From Planctomycetota bacterium (GTDB lineage: Bacteria > Planctomycetota > Phycisphaerae > Phycisphaerales > UBA1924): a stretch of DNA of 40,381 nucleotides. A program made the position numbers and the translations under genes. Shown here one piece after another: positions 34,111 through 40,381 of this stretch. The DNA is taken from contig JAEYUO010000130.1 of the NCBI GenBank assembly GCA_023432465.1, positions 1-40,381 of the forward strand, in the 5' to 3' direction. The first letter of the stretch is position 1. Every line of letters starts with the position of its first letter. The notes under the pieces are model-generated. The model saw only the letters and a program-made list of their open reading frames with translations, was not told the origin of the DNA and did not search any database.

Positions 34111-34914
34111 ATGAAGCAGCGTCTTGAGCTCGACATCCTTCCCCAGCCGGATGACACCACCTGCGGGCCAACCTGCCTGCACGCGATCTATCGCTTCCAC
34201 GGCGATGTGATGCCCCTCGACCAGCTTATCAGCGAGGTCGAACGCCTCGAACACGGCGGAACCTACGCGGCCTACCTCGCGCGCCACGCCCTCGACCGCG
34301 GCTACGACGTCCGCCTCTTCACGTGGAACGTCGAGGTCTTTGATCCCACATGGTTCGAGCTTTCACCCTCCGGCATGGCCGCGCGGCTCAGCGCACGCGA
34401 GAAGTTCAAGGCGGGCGACCGAACCGAGCGCGCCCACCGCGCCTACCTCGAGTTTTTGACCGCGGGCGGCGAGATCGAGTTCGAGGACCTCACCACGCGG
34501 CTGATCCGCAAGTTCCTCAACCGCGGCGCCCCCATCATCACCGGCCTCTCCTCCACGTTCCTCTACCGGGCTATGCGCGAGCGCGGCATGGACATGGATG
34601 ATGACGACATCCGCGGCGATCCGCAGGGCCACTTTGTCGTGCTCTGCGGCTACGACAAGGAAGACCGAACCGTTCTCGTCGCCGACCCCATGCACCCCAA
34701 CCCCGCCTTCCAGGGACTGCAGTACGTCGTCGATATCGACCGTCTGGTCAGCGCGATCCTCCTGGGCGTTCTCACGCACGATGCCGATCTGCTGGTCATC
34801 GAGCCCCGGAAAGACGATGGTGACGACCAGTCCGACGATGCAGAGAGCGAGCGCGGACGAGCACGGCCCCGCCGCGCATCCACGGGCAAGGCCAACGACC
34901 AGGGGAAGGGGTGA
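34111..34914 (+). CDS. C39-like (papain-fold) cysteine peptidase family protein
   Basis: A 267-residue cytoplasmic protein with no signal peptide. The ATG at 34111 is chosen because the C39-like domain starts immediately; no strong ribosome site is visible. The catalytic Cys is probably Cys18 in LPQPDDTTCGPTCLHAIYRF. The His is in GDPQGHFVVLCGYDKEDR and the Asp in VLVADPMHPNP, the C-H-D order of peptidase C39-like proteins. The last ~35 residues are charged and probably disordered. It lies six bases before the RimK-like gene, so the two are surely co-transcribed. In this setting it may cleave, condense or transfer a peptide product instead of acting as a toxin-leader peptidase; the substrate is unknown. 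Confidence 0.8.
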   Translation: MKQRLELDILPQPDDTTCGPTCLHAIYRFHGDVMPLDQLISEVERLEHGGTYAAYLARHALDRGYDVRLFTWNVEVFDPTWFELSPSGMAARLSAREKFKAGDRTERAHRAYLEFLTAGGEIEFEDLTTRLIRKFLNRGAPIITGLSSTFLYRAMRERGMDMDDDDIRGDPQGHFVVLCGYDKEDRTVLVADPMHPNPAFQGLQYVVDIDRLVSAILLGVLTHDADLLVIEPRKDDGDDQSDDAESERGRARPRRASTGKANDQGKG

Positions 34915-34920
34915 CGACCT

Positions 34921-36390
34921 GTGGCGATCCTGATCGTCGTGAACAACCCGGACAAATGGCCCCTCCAGGTGCCGGGCGTGAGTGTCGTGTCCGCGAGGTC
35001 CTACGTCTCGGACACCCGCTTCAGCGAGCTCCGCGGCGCAAAGGTCTTCAATCTCTGCAAGTCCTACCGCTACCAGTCGCTGGGGTACTACGTCTCGCTG
35101 CTCGCCGAGGCTCGCGGCCATCGGCCGATGCCCTCGATCACCACGATCCAGGATCTCAAGTCGCCCACGATGGTCCGGCTGGCCGAGGATGACCTCGACG
35201 AGCTGATCCAAGAAAGCCTCAGCCACCTCGGCGCTGACGAGTTCACGCTTTCGATTTACTTCGGACGGAACCTCGCCAAGCGGTATGACCGGCTCGCGCT
35301 CAAGCTCTTTAACCTCTTCCCCGCGCCGCTCCTCCGGGCGCAGTTTGTCCGCGATGGCCAGTGGTGCCTGCGCGGGATCACACCCATCCCCGTCGGCGAT
35401 GTCCCCCAGGAGCACCGCACGTTCCTGCTCGATGTCGCGCAGGAGTACTTCTCCGGCAAGCGGCGGACATCCAGCGCCCGCTCTCTTTCCCGCTACGACC
35501 TTGCAATTCTGTACAACCCGGATGAGGAAGCCAAGCCGTCCAACAACAGCGCGATCGAGAAGTTCATCCGCGCCGCCAAGGAGCTCGGTATCGACGCCGA
35601 GATCATCGGCCGCGACGACTACGCCCGCCTCGCGGAGTTCGACGGGCTCTTCATCCGCGAGACCACCAAGGTCAATCACCACACCTACCGCTTCTCCCGC
35701 CGTGCTGCGGCCGAGGGGCTGGTCGTCATCGATGACCCCGAATCCATCGTCAAGTGCTCCAACAAGGTCTTCCTCGCCGAGATGCTCGAACGCTACGACA
35801 TCGGACACCCGCGAACCTTCATCGCCCACAAGGACAACATCGAGGACATCCCGCTGTATGTCGGGTTTCCCTGCGTCCTCAAGCAGCCCGACTCCGCCTT
35901 CAGCCAGGGGGTCATCAAAGCCACCGACCCGGCCATGCTCGAGCAGCAGACCCGAAAACTGCTTGAGGGCTCGGACCTCGTCATCGCTCAGGAGTTCGTC
36001 CCCTCCGACTACGACTGGCGCGTCGGCGTGCTCGACGGCAAGCCCCTGTTCGTCTGCAAGTACCACATGGCCAAGGGCCACTGGCAGATCGTCTCCACCT
36101 CGCGCTCGGGCGAGCGTGAGTTCGGCAGGGTCGAGGCGATCCCGCAGGAAGAATGGCCCAAGCGTGTCGTCTCCGCCGCGGTCCGCGCGGCCAGCCACAT
36201 CGGCGACGGGCTCTACGGCGTCGATGTCAAGCAGGTGGACGGCAAGGTCTATGTCATCGAAGTCAACGACAACCCCAACGTCGATTCCGGCTACGAGGAC
36301 CGCCTCATGGGCAAGGAGCTGTACCTCCGGATCATGCAGGTCTTCCTCGACCGCATGCGAGCCCGCCGCGAGGGGAAGGCGAAGGTCTGA
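34921..36390 (+). CDS. RimK-like ATP-grasp ligase with N-terminal RLAN-type domain
   Basis: A 489-residue predicted carboxylate-amine ligase, using the GTG at 34921. Residues 1 to about 170 (AILIVVNNPDKWPLQVPGVS and FNLCKSYRYQSLGYYVSLLA) match the domain often found in front of RimK-like enzymes (RLAN). Residues from about 195 form the ATP-grasp: SIVKCSNKVFLAEMLERYDI, then GFPCVLKQPDSAFSQGV for the nucleotide-binding lysine region. IAQEFVPSDYDWRVGVLDG follows, and metal-binding VYVIEVNDNPNVDSGYED with the ExN pair lies near the C-terminus. Such enzymes form an amide or peptide bond through an acyl-phosphate, often adding glutamate. RimK itself, which modifies ribosomal protein S6, is ~300 residues and lacks the N-terminal domain, so this is a different subfamily. 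The acceptor is unknown. Confidence 0.9.
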   Translation: MAILIVVNNPDKWPLQVPGVSVVSARSYVSDTRFSELRGAKVFNLCKSYRYQSLGYYVSLLAEARGHRPMPSITTIQDLKSPTMVRLAEDDLDELIQESLSHLGADEFTLSIYFGRNLAKRYDRLALKLFNLFPAPLLRAQFVRDGQWCLRGITPIPVGDVPQEHRTFLLDVAQEYFSGKRRTSSARSLSRYDLAILYNPDEEAKPSNNSAIEKFIRAAKELGIDAEIIGRDDYARLAEFDGLFIRETTKVNHHTYRFSRRAAAEGLVVIDDPESIVKCSNKVFLAEMLERYDIGHPRTFIAHKDNIEDIPLYVGFPCVLKQPDSAFSQGVIKATDPAMLEQQTRKLLEGSDLVIAQEFVPSDYDWRVGVLDGKPLFVCKYHMAKGHWQIVSTSRSGEREFGRVEAIPQEEWPKRVVSAAVRAASHIGDGLYGVDVKQVDGKVYVIEVNDNPNVDSGYEDRLMGKELYLRIMQVFLDRMRARREGKAKV

Positions 36391-36421
36391 ACGCTTCAAG
36401 TTCCTCAGGCGAAGAGCTTCA

Positions 36422-36445
36422 ACACGGATGGATCGGATGGGGAAC
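36422..36445 (+). repeat. Left imperfect inverted repeat flanking the GxxExxY gene
   Basis: These 24 bases match the reverse complement of 36911-36934 at 19 of 24 positions, and with one gap similarity continues for a further ~11 bases. The repeat is built from CGGATGG / CAGATGG-like steps and ends three bases before the first candidate start codon. Confidence 0.6.
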
Positions 36446-36447
36446 AG

Positions 36448-36963
36448 ATGGTCCAGATGAACTCAAGCGAATCAGACCTTGTTCGCATCAACGCCTTTAC
36501 GAAGGGCATTGTTGGGTGTGCCTATACCGTTCACAACACACTTGGCCCGGGATTCCTCGAGAGAGTCTACGAGAATGCACTGGCCCACGAGCTCCGAAAG
36601 TCGCGGCTGTCCGCGCTGCAGCAGCACCGGCTTGCTGTTCACTACGACGGAGTAGTTGTGGGTGAGTACGTGACAGATCTCTTTGTCGAGAACACGGTTA
36701 TCGTCGAGTTGAAAGCGGTCCGCGAGCTCGACGCTGCTCACCCCGCACAGGCCCTCAACTGTGTTGTCGCAACCAACAGCCCCATCACACTTCTCATCAA
36801 CTTCGGCTCGCGTGCAAAGGTCCGCCGGCTACTTCATCCTCGTCTTCTGAGATCAGTCCTCGATGGCGAGGTTGGTCTGAGAGGTTCTGAGCCTCCTTCT
36901 GTTTCATCCGGTTCCCTATCTGTTTCATCTGTGTCAACTTCTGCGGATTGTGAGGAAGTTTAA
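36448..36963 (+). CDS. GxxExxY family protein (PD-(D/E)xK nuclease-like)
   Basis: A 171-residue protein; start at 36448 or the ATG at 36457. The family motif is in TLGPGFLERVYENALAHEL (GFLERVY = GxxExxY). A PD-(D/E)xK-like core follows: VTDLFVENTVIVELKAVREL with Asp, then Glu-Leu-Lys. The biochemical role of the family is not established, although its fold is nuclease-related. Base composition is clearly lower in GC than the flanking genes. Imperfect inverted repeats bracket the unit, and the right one is translated into a Ser/Val-rich tail (SVSSGSLSVSSVSTSAD) unlike the conserved domain. It separates two genes that normally belong together (RimK-like and GCS2-like), so it looks like a relatively recent insertion that did not disrupt either neighbour. 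Confidence 0.88.
   Translation: MVQMNSSESDLVRINAFTKGIVGCAYTVHNTLGPGFLERVYENALAHELRKSRLSALQQHRLAVHYDGVVVGEYVTDLFVENTVIVELKAVRELDAAHPAQALNCVVATNSPITLLINFGSRAKVRRLLHPRLLRSVLDGEVGLRGSEPPSVSSGSLSVSSVSTSADCEEV
36911..36934 (-). repeat. Right imperfect inverted repeat flanking the GxxExxY gene
   Basis: Reverse-complement partner of 36422-36445 (19 of 24 matches). On the plus strand it contains CTGTTTCATC twice within ~30 bases (36899-36908 and 36920-36929), so there is also a short direct repeat. It lies inside the 3' end of the GxxExxY reading frame. Confidence 0.6.
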
Positions 36964-36965
36964 GC

Positions 36966-38231
36966 GTGCCACTCCACCTGTTTGAAGCCTTCGGCGTGGA
37001 ACTCGAGTACATGCTCGTCGACCGCGTGACCCTCGACGTCGCGCCGGTCGCCGACCGCATCATCCGCGCGTGCGCCGGAGACTTCGTCAGCGATGTCGAG
37101 GCGGACCACGGCATCTCCTGGTCCAACGAGCTCGTCTCCCATGTCATCGAGCTCAAGACCACCGAGCCGACCACCCAACTCGTCGCCGCCGCCGAGGGCT
37201 TCCGCCACAACGTCGGCGCGATCAACACCATCGGCGCCGCCTTCCCCGATCGACCCGTCCAGCTTCTCCCCGGCGCCATGCACCCGTGGATGGACCCGGC
37301 AACACAGACCACCCTCTGGCCGCACGAGTATCACGACGTGTACGCCAACTTCCACCGTCTCTTCAACTGCTACCGCCATGGCTGGGCGAACCTGCAGTCC
37401 GTCCACCTGAACCTGCCTTTCTCCGGCGATGACGAGTTCGCTCGTCTGCACGCCGCCGTCCGACTCATCCTGCCCCTCCTCCCCGCGATCTGCGCCTCCA
37501 GCCCCGTGATGGATGGCAAGCTCACCGGCACCGCCTGCAACAGGCTGGAGGTGTATCGAGCGAATCAGGCCGCGGTCCCCTCGCTCTCCGGCCGCGTGAT
37601 CCCCGAACCCGCGTTCACCGAAGCCGACTACAAGCGCATCATCATGGAACCCATCGCGCGAGATGTCGCGCGCCTCGACGACTCCGGCCTCATGAAGCCC
37701 GACTGGATGAACTCGCGCGGCGCGATCGCCCGCTTCGATCGCGGCTCGATCGAGATCCGTGTCATGGATGTCCAGGAATGCCCCGCCGCCGATCTCGCCA
37801 TCGTCCAGGGCGTCATCGGCGTGCTCCGCTGGCTCGTCGCCGAGGGTCCGTGCTCGCTCGCCGACCAGCAGAACTGGCAGATCGACCCGCTCGTCCGCGT
37901 GCTGGATGCCACCATCCGCGATGCCGATCTCGCCACCATCGACGATGCCGCGTATCTCCGTGCCTTGGGACATTCCGCCGGCGGATCCTGCCGCGCCGAT
38001 CGCCTCTGGACGCACCTCTTCGACGCCGCGAGAGTCCCCTTCCGCACCGATCCCGCCCTCGCCCCGCTCGACACCATCCTCACCCGCGGCACGCTTTCCC
38101 GCAGGCTGACCGAGGCCCTGCACGCCCGCGGCCACATAGGCCGGATCCCCCACGCATCGCTCGCCGCCGTCTATGGGAACCTCTGCGAATGCCTCTCAGA
38201 GGGCATGATGTATGGCCAAGACCAAAGCTGA
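36966..38231 (+). CDS. GCS2-type carboxylate-amine ligase
   Basis: A 421-residue protein of the glutamate-cysteine ligase family 2 type, using the GTG at 36966 just after the GxxExxY stop. Family signatures are FGVELEYMLVDRVTLDV at the start with two active-site Glu, ISWSNELVSHVIELKTTEPT, NLQSVHLNLPFSGDDEFARL and, in the C-terminal half, RFDRGSIEIRVMDVQECPAA. These enzymes belong to the glutamine-synthetase-like superfamily and use ATP to join an amino group to a carboxylate, typically of glutamate. With the RimK-like enzyme upstream it supplies a second amide-forming step in one cluster. It overlaps the next gene by 20 bases. A role in true glutathione synthesis is not indicated, because no glutathione synthetase partner is recognised. 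Confidence 0.85.
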   Translation: MPLHLFEAFGVELEYMLVDRVTLDVAPVADRIIRACAGDFVSDVEADHGISWSNELVSHVIELKTTEPTTQLVAAAEGFRHNVGAINTIGAAFPDRPVQLLPGAMHPWMDPATQTTLWPHEYHDVYANFHRLFNCYRHGWANLQSVHLNLPFSGDDEFARLHAAVRLILPLLPAICASSPVMDGKLTGTACNRLEVYRANQAAVPSLSGRVIPEPAFTEADYKRIIMEPIARDVARLDDSGLMKPDWMNSRGAIARFDRGSIEIRVMDVQECPAADLAIVQGVIGVLRWLVAEGPCSLADQQNWQIDPLVRVLDATIRDADLATIDDAAYLRALGHSAGGSCRADRLWTHLFDAARVPFRTDPALAPLDTILTRGTLSRRLTEALHARGHIGRIPHASLAAVYGNLCECLSEGMMYGQDQS

Positions 38232-38970
38232 TGCCCCCATCATCACGTGTGAGCACGGGGGCAACCGCATCCCGGCAGATCTCGCCGCCGCGTTCGGGCC
38301 GATGCGTGGCCTGCTCGCCACCCACCGCGGGTGGGATCCAGGCGCACTCGAACTCGCACGCCGCATGGCCCGGCGGCTCCGCGCGCCGCTCTTCCACTCC
38401 ACCATCTCCCGCCTCGTCGTTGACCTGAATAGGTCCGAGCGACATCCCCGCATCTTCTCCCGAGCCACTCACGCCCTCCCCGCCGATGACCGCGAGCGGC
38501 TTCTCCAAGAGCTGTACCGCCCGTTCCGAGCGGAAGTCGCCGCGGCCATCCAGCGCGACCTCAGCCGCGCCGGCAAAGTTGTCCACATCTCGGTTCACAG
38601 TTTTACGCCAATTTTGGCCGGAACTCGTCGAAACGCGGACATCGGCCTTCTCTACGACCCCGGCCGCCGCGCCGAGCGCGACCTCGCCTCCGCGTGGCGC
38701 ACCGCCCTCAGCGAGAGGGAACCTGCGCTCCGCATCCGCATGAACTACCCCTATCGCGGAACCTCCGATGGCCACACAACCAGCCTCCGAGGCCGGTTTC
38801 AGCCCGATCGCTACAGCGGCATCGAACTCGAGGTGAACCAGGCCATCGTGCGCGCAGGAGGGAAAAAATGGCGATCGATCCAGTCGGCGATCATCGAATC
38901 GCTCGCCGATGCGCTCGCCGCCCCGGCCCGTCCGACCGCTCGCACATCCGCCCCGCGACAGGCAGAATGA
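38212..38970 (+). CDS. N-formylglutamate amidohydrolase family protein
   Basis: A 252-residue hydrolase starting inside the end of the GCS2-like gene (20-base overlap), hence probably translationally coupled. Motifs in order: ITCEHGGNRIPADL with the metal-binding HGG, HRGWDPGALELARRM, LVVDLNRSERHPRIF, KVVHISVHSFTPILAG, NADIGLLYDPGRRAERDL, NYPYRGTSDGHTTSLRGRF and GIELEVNQAIVRAG. The pattern fits the N-formylglutamate amidohydrolase family, whose classic member (HutG) removes formate in histidine degradation. No hut genes are nearby; the amidoligase context suggests it hydrolyses an N-acylated or glutamyl product of this cluster. Confidence 0.88.
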   Translation: MAKTKADAPIITCEHGGNRIPADLAAAFGPMRGLLATHRGWDPGALELARRMARRLRAPLFHSTISRLVVDLNRSERHPRIFSRATHALPADDRERLLQELYRPFRAEVAAAIQRDLSRAGKVVHISVHSFTPILAGTRRNADIGLLYDPGRRAERDLASAWRTALSEREPALRIRMNYPYRGTSDGHTTSLRGRFQPDRYSGIELEVNQAIVRAGGKKWRSIQSAIIESLADALAAPARPTARTSAPRQAE

Positions 38971-38982
38971 CGCTCTCCTACA

Positions 38983-39002
38983 TGGAAAACCGCCGTTTTC
39001 CA
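38983..39002 (+). terminator. Perfect hairpin after the amidohydrolase gene
   Basis: TGGAAAAC and GTTTTCCA form a perfect eight-base stem with loop CGCC, starting 12 bases after the stop. The right arm contains four T but no further T tract follows, so it could be a weak terminator or an operator for the downstream HU gene. Confidence 0.5.
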
Positions 39003-39013
39003 GTGCAGCCGAG

Positions 39014-39042
39014 TTGAAGTCTCGGCCGATCCGGTGTACAAA
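39014..39042 (+). promoter_or_regulatory. Candidate promoter of the HU-like gene
   Basis: TTGAAG (39014-39019) and TACAAA (39037-39042) are spaced by 17 bases, a sigma70-like arrangement with four of six matches in each box. The predicted transcript would start near 39049. Confidence 0.45.
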
Positions 39043-39048
39043 CACGCC

Positions 39049-39068
39049 CCGGTTGATGGAGCAACCGG
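39049..39068 (+). promoter_or_regulatory. Stem-loop in the HU leader
   Basis: CCGGTTG (39049-39055) and CAACCGG (39062-39068) form a perfect seven-base stem with a six-base loop. It would lie at or near the 5' end of the mRNA, where it could stabilise the transcript, or serve in DNA as a dyad operator. Confidence 0.5.
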
Positions 39069-39099
39069 TTCAATCAAGTCCTCATTCTTGGAGAAGAAG

Positions 39100-39477
39100 A
39101 TGGCAAAGAAGACCGCCAAATCGTCGAAGCCCGCAAAGCGTACCGCCAAGATCGCCCAGTCCAGCAAGCCCCGCAAGAAGAGCGAACTCTTCAACCTCAT
39201 CGCGGAGCACACCGAGCTCAGCCGCAAGCAGGTCGCCGGCGTGTTCGAGACCCTCGGCAACGTCATGGCCGCCGACCTGGCCAAGCCGTCCGATGGCAAG
39301 CCCCGCATCTTCGTCGTCCCCGGGATGATGAAGGTCCAGTCGATCTACAAGCCCGCCACCAAGGCGACGACCAAGCCCAACCCCTTCGCCCCCGGCGAGA
39401 TGATGACCGTGAAGGCCAAGCCGGCCCGCACCGTCGTCAAGGTCCGCCCCCTCAAGGGCCTGAAGGACATGGTCTGA
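39100..39477 (+). CDS. HU-family DNA-binding protein with lysine-rich N-terminal tail
   Basis: A 125-residue nucleoid protein. The ATG at 39100 follows GGAG with 6-base spacing; an in-frame ATG at 39034 lies upstream of the leader hairpin. Residues 1-28 form a Lys/Ala/Ser tail (AKKTAKSSKPAKRTAK) resembling histone H1 tails. The HU/IHF fold follows: SELFNLIAEHTELSRKQVAG for the helical dimer part, GKPRIFVVPGMMKV for the first strands, and a C-terminal NPFAPGEMMTVKAKPARTVV then KVRPLKGLKDMV matching the HU end. The DNA-contacting arm region (QSIYKPATKATTKPNPFAPG) is basic. It is probably monocistronic, with its own promoter-like sequence and a strong terminator. Confidence 0.9.
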   Translation: MAKKTAKSSKPAKRTAKIAQSSKPRKKSELFNLIAEHTELSRKQVAGVFETLGNVMAADLAKPSDGKPRIFVVPGMMKVQSIYKPATKATTKPNPFAPGEMMTVKAKPARTVVKVRPLKGLKDMV

Positions 39478-39567
39478 TCGATCGGGGCAATCGCCCTCGA
39501 TGAGGCTGTGCGAATCGTGGCGCTTCGGCGCACCGTGAAGCAGGCCCAGACTTTCGACAGATCTTCG

Positions 39568-39604
39568 CACCGCCGGCGGCTCCTCCGTCGGCGGTGTTGT
39601 TTTT
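39568..39604. terminator. Terminator between the convergent HU and birA genes
   Basis: CACCGCCGGCGG (39568-39579) pairs with CCGTCGGCGGTG (39585-39596) over twelve bases with one G-U wobble, loop CTCCT, followed by TTGTTTTT. It ends the HU transcript; because birA ends at 39612 on the other strand, it may serve both directions. Confidence 0.9.
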
Positions 39605-39611
39605 GAACCGT

Positions 39612-40346
39612 TCAGATCGCCGTCGTCGGCAGTCGGCCCATCCCCCGCGATGTCCGAACCACCGGTGCGCCCTGCCCGTCAAGCCCCAGCAGCACGCCGT
39701 AGTCGGCCGTGCCATCCTCCAGCACGCCCACCTGCTCCGAGCCGATGCCGTGCAGCATCGCGTTGGCCCGCCGAATCAGCTCGGGATCAGGCCACGCCCC
39801 ATCCACCGCCGCGTCGATCCGCCCGACCAGTTCCCGGAGCACACCCTCGCGGTCAATCTCCCGGCCGCACAGGTCGCGCAGCGTCGTACTCTGCTCGCGC
39901 AGGCCCTCCGGCAGCGCGGCGGAATCCACGTTCGCGTTCACACCCACTCCGACCAGCACCCGCAGCCCCCCTCCGCTCCCCGCCGTTTCCGTCAGAACGC
40001 CACAGACCTTCCGCCCATCCGCAAGCACATCGTTCGGCCACTTGAGCTTCAGTCGATCGACGTGCTCACTCCCCGCCGCGCACCGCAAACCCTCGACGAC
40101 CGCCACGCCGATGCGCAGCCCAAGCCCTTCGACCAGTGTGGGCATCCGTCGCGCCGGTTTCCACACCAGCGTAAACCACAGCCCTCCGCGGGGGCTGCAC
40201 CACGGCTTGCCCATACGGCCGATGCCGCCGGTCTGTACCGCCGCGGCGATGACCAGCGGCTCCTCGCCCGCCTCGCCCCGCTCCACCAGCCGCCGCGCAT
40301 GCAGGCTCGTCGAGTCGATCTCGTCAATATCGATCCGGCGGTAGTG
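39612..40346 (-). CDS. birA: Biotin-protein ligase, 5' end missing
   Basis: Attaches biotin to the carrier protein of biotin-dependent carboxylases. The readable part (about 245 residues) begins within YRRIDIDEIDSTSLHARRL, the start of the BirA catalytic domain. It continues with QTGGIGRMGKPWCSPRGGLW (biotinoyl-AMP loop), LKLKWPNDVLADGRKVCGVL with the catalytic Lys, and VLVGVGVNANV. The small C-terminal domain ends YGVLLGLDGQGAPVVRTSRG. No start codon fits within the window: a GTG at 40284-40286 would delete conserved residues. The frame runs on into a G-rich run and adapter-like sequence, so the true start is lost at the sequence end. Whether a DNA-binding N-terminal domain exists cannot be told. 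Confidence 0.9.
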   Translation of the reverse strand, partial: HYRRIDIDEIDSTSLHARRLVERGEAGEEPLVIAAAVQTGGIGRMGKPWCSPRGGLWFTLVWKPARRMPTLVEGLGLRIGVAVVEGLRCAAGSEHVDRLKLKWPNDVLADGRKVCGVLTETAGSGGGLRVLVGVGVNANVDSAALPEGLREQSTTLRDLCGREIDREGVLRELVGRIDAAVDGAWPDPELIRRANAMLHGIGSEQVGVLEDGTADYGVLLGLDGQGAPVVRTSRGMGRLPTTAI

Positions 40347-40381
40347 GGGGGGGTGGGGGCTGTCTCGTATACGGATCTCCG
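40346..40381. other. Probable sequencing adapter at the sequence end
   Basis: A G-rich run (40346-40359, 13 G and one T) is followed by 22 bases from 40360 that match the Nextera transposase end plus the first bases of the read-2 adapter (CTGTCTC...TATAC...ATCTCCG) at 19 of 22 positions by my recollection of that adapter. All three mismatches are G in this orientation. This is probably not genomic sequence. Confidence 0.8.

Noticed and set aside
38212..38970. Assignment of the amidohydrolase to histidine degradation (HutG).
   Set aside because: No other hut genes are near, and the gene is coupled to a GCS2-like ligase, so a pathway role in the local cluster is more likely.
40346..40359. G run near the birA start considered as a phase-variation tract.
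   Set aside because: It directly adjoins adapter-like sequence at the very end, so a sequencing artefact is the simpler explanation.

Overview
The window is GC-rich (roughly two thirds G+C by eye), densely coded and almost entirely plus-strand. The gene set points to a Planctomycetota bacterium, possibly class Phycisphaerae. That is an inference from gene content (the secretin architecture, PilM/PilN-type assembly genes beside Gsp pseudopilins, a GxxExxY gene, an HU protein with a lysine-rich tail), because no rRNA or other phylogenetic marker is present. No tRNA, rRNA, CRISPR array or insertion sequence was seen.

Region 1 (1-17717) is one tightly coupled type II secretion / type IV pilus-like operon: pseudopilins G, H, I, J and K, a PilM-PilN-like (GspL-like) protein, a PilO-PilP-like (GspM/GspC-like) protein, a giant secretin of about 3,500 residues, and a small lipoprotein. 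Most junctions are ATGA or similar stop/start overlaps. The secretin is the most remarkable object: one N0-like domain, about 36 consecutive secretin N-type domains, then one ordinary C-terminal secretin domain. Known secretins carry about two to five N domains. If the domains stack as in other secretins, this channel could span a very deep periplasm. The ATPase, the platform protein and the prepilin peptidase are not in the window.

Region 2 (17718-25230) is a phosphate-specific ABC transporter, pstS-pstC-pstA-pstB. Both permeases carry very large extra domains, and an intercistronic hairpin follows pstS. No phoU is visible. Region 3 (25231-32820) is central carbon metabolism and folding: 2-oxoglutarate dehydrogenase E1 and E2 with a strong terminator, acetyl-CoA synthetase, and an exported cyclophilin with a strong terminator.

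Region 4 (32828-38970) starts with a minus-strand RMD1/DUF155 membrane protein. Divergent from it is a cluster encoding a C39-like cysteine peptidase, a RimK-type ATP-grasp ligase with an N-terminal extension, a GCS2-type carboxylate-amine ligase and an N-formylglutamate amidohydrolase-like enzyme. Together they look like an uncharacterised pathway that makes or modifies a small peptide or amino-acid conjugate. A GxxExxY (PD-(D/E)xK-like) gene, bounded by imperfect inverted repeats and visibly lower in GC, sits inside this cluster and looks like an insertion.

Region 5 (38971-40381) holds a lysine-tailed HU-type DNA-binding protein with its own promoter-like sequence and terminator, and a convergent biotin-protein ligase gene cut off by the end of the sequence. 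The last ~22 bases closely resemble a Nextera transposase adapter and follow a G-rich run, so the real genomic sequence probably ends near 40345.
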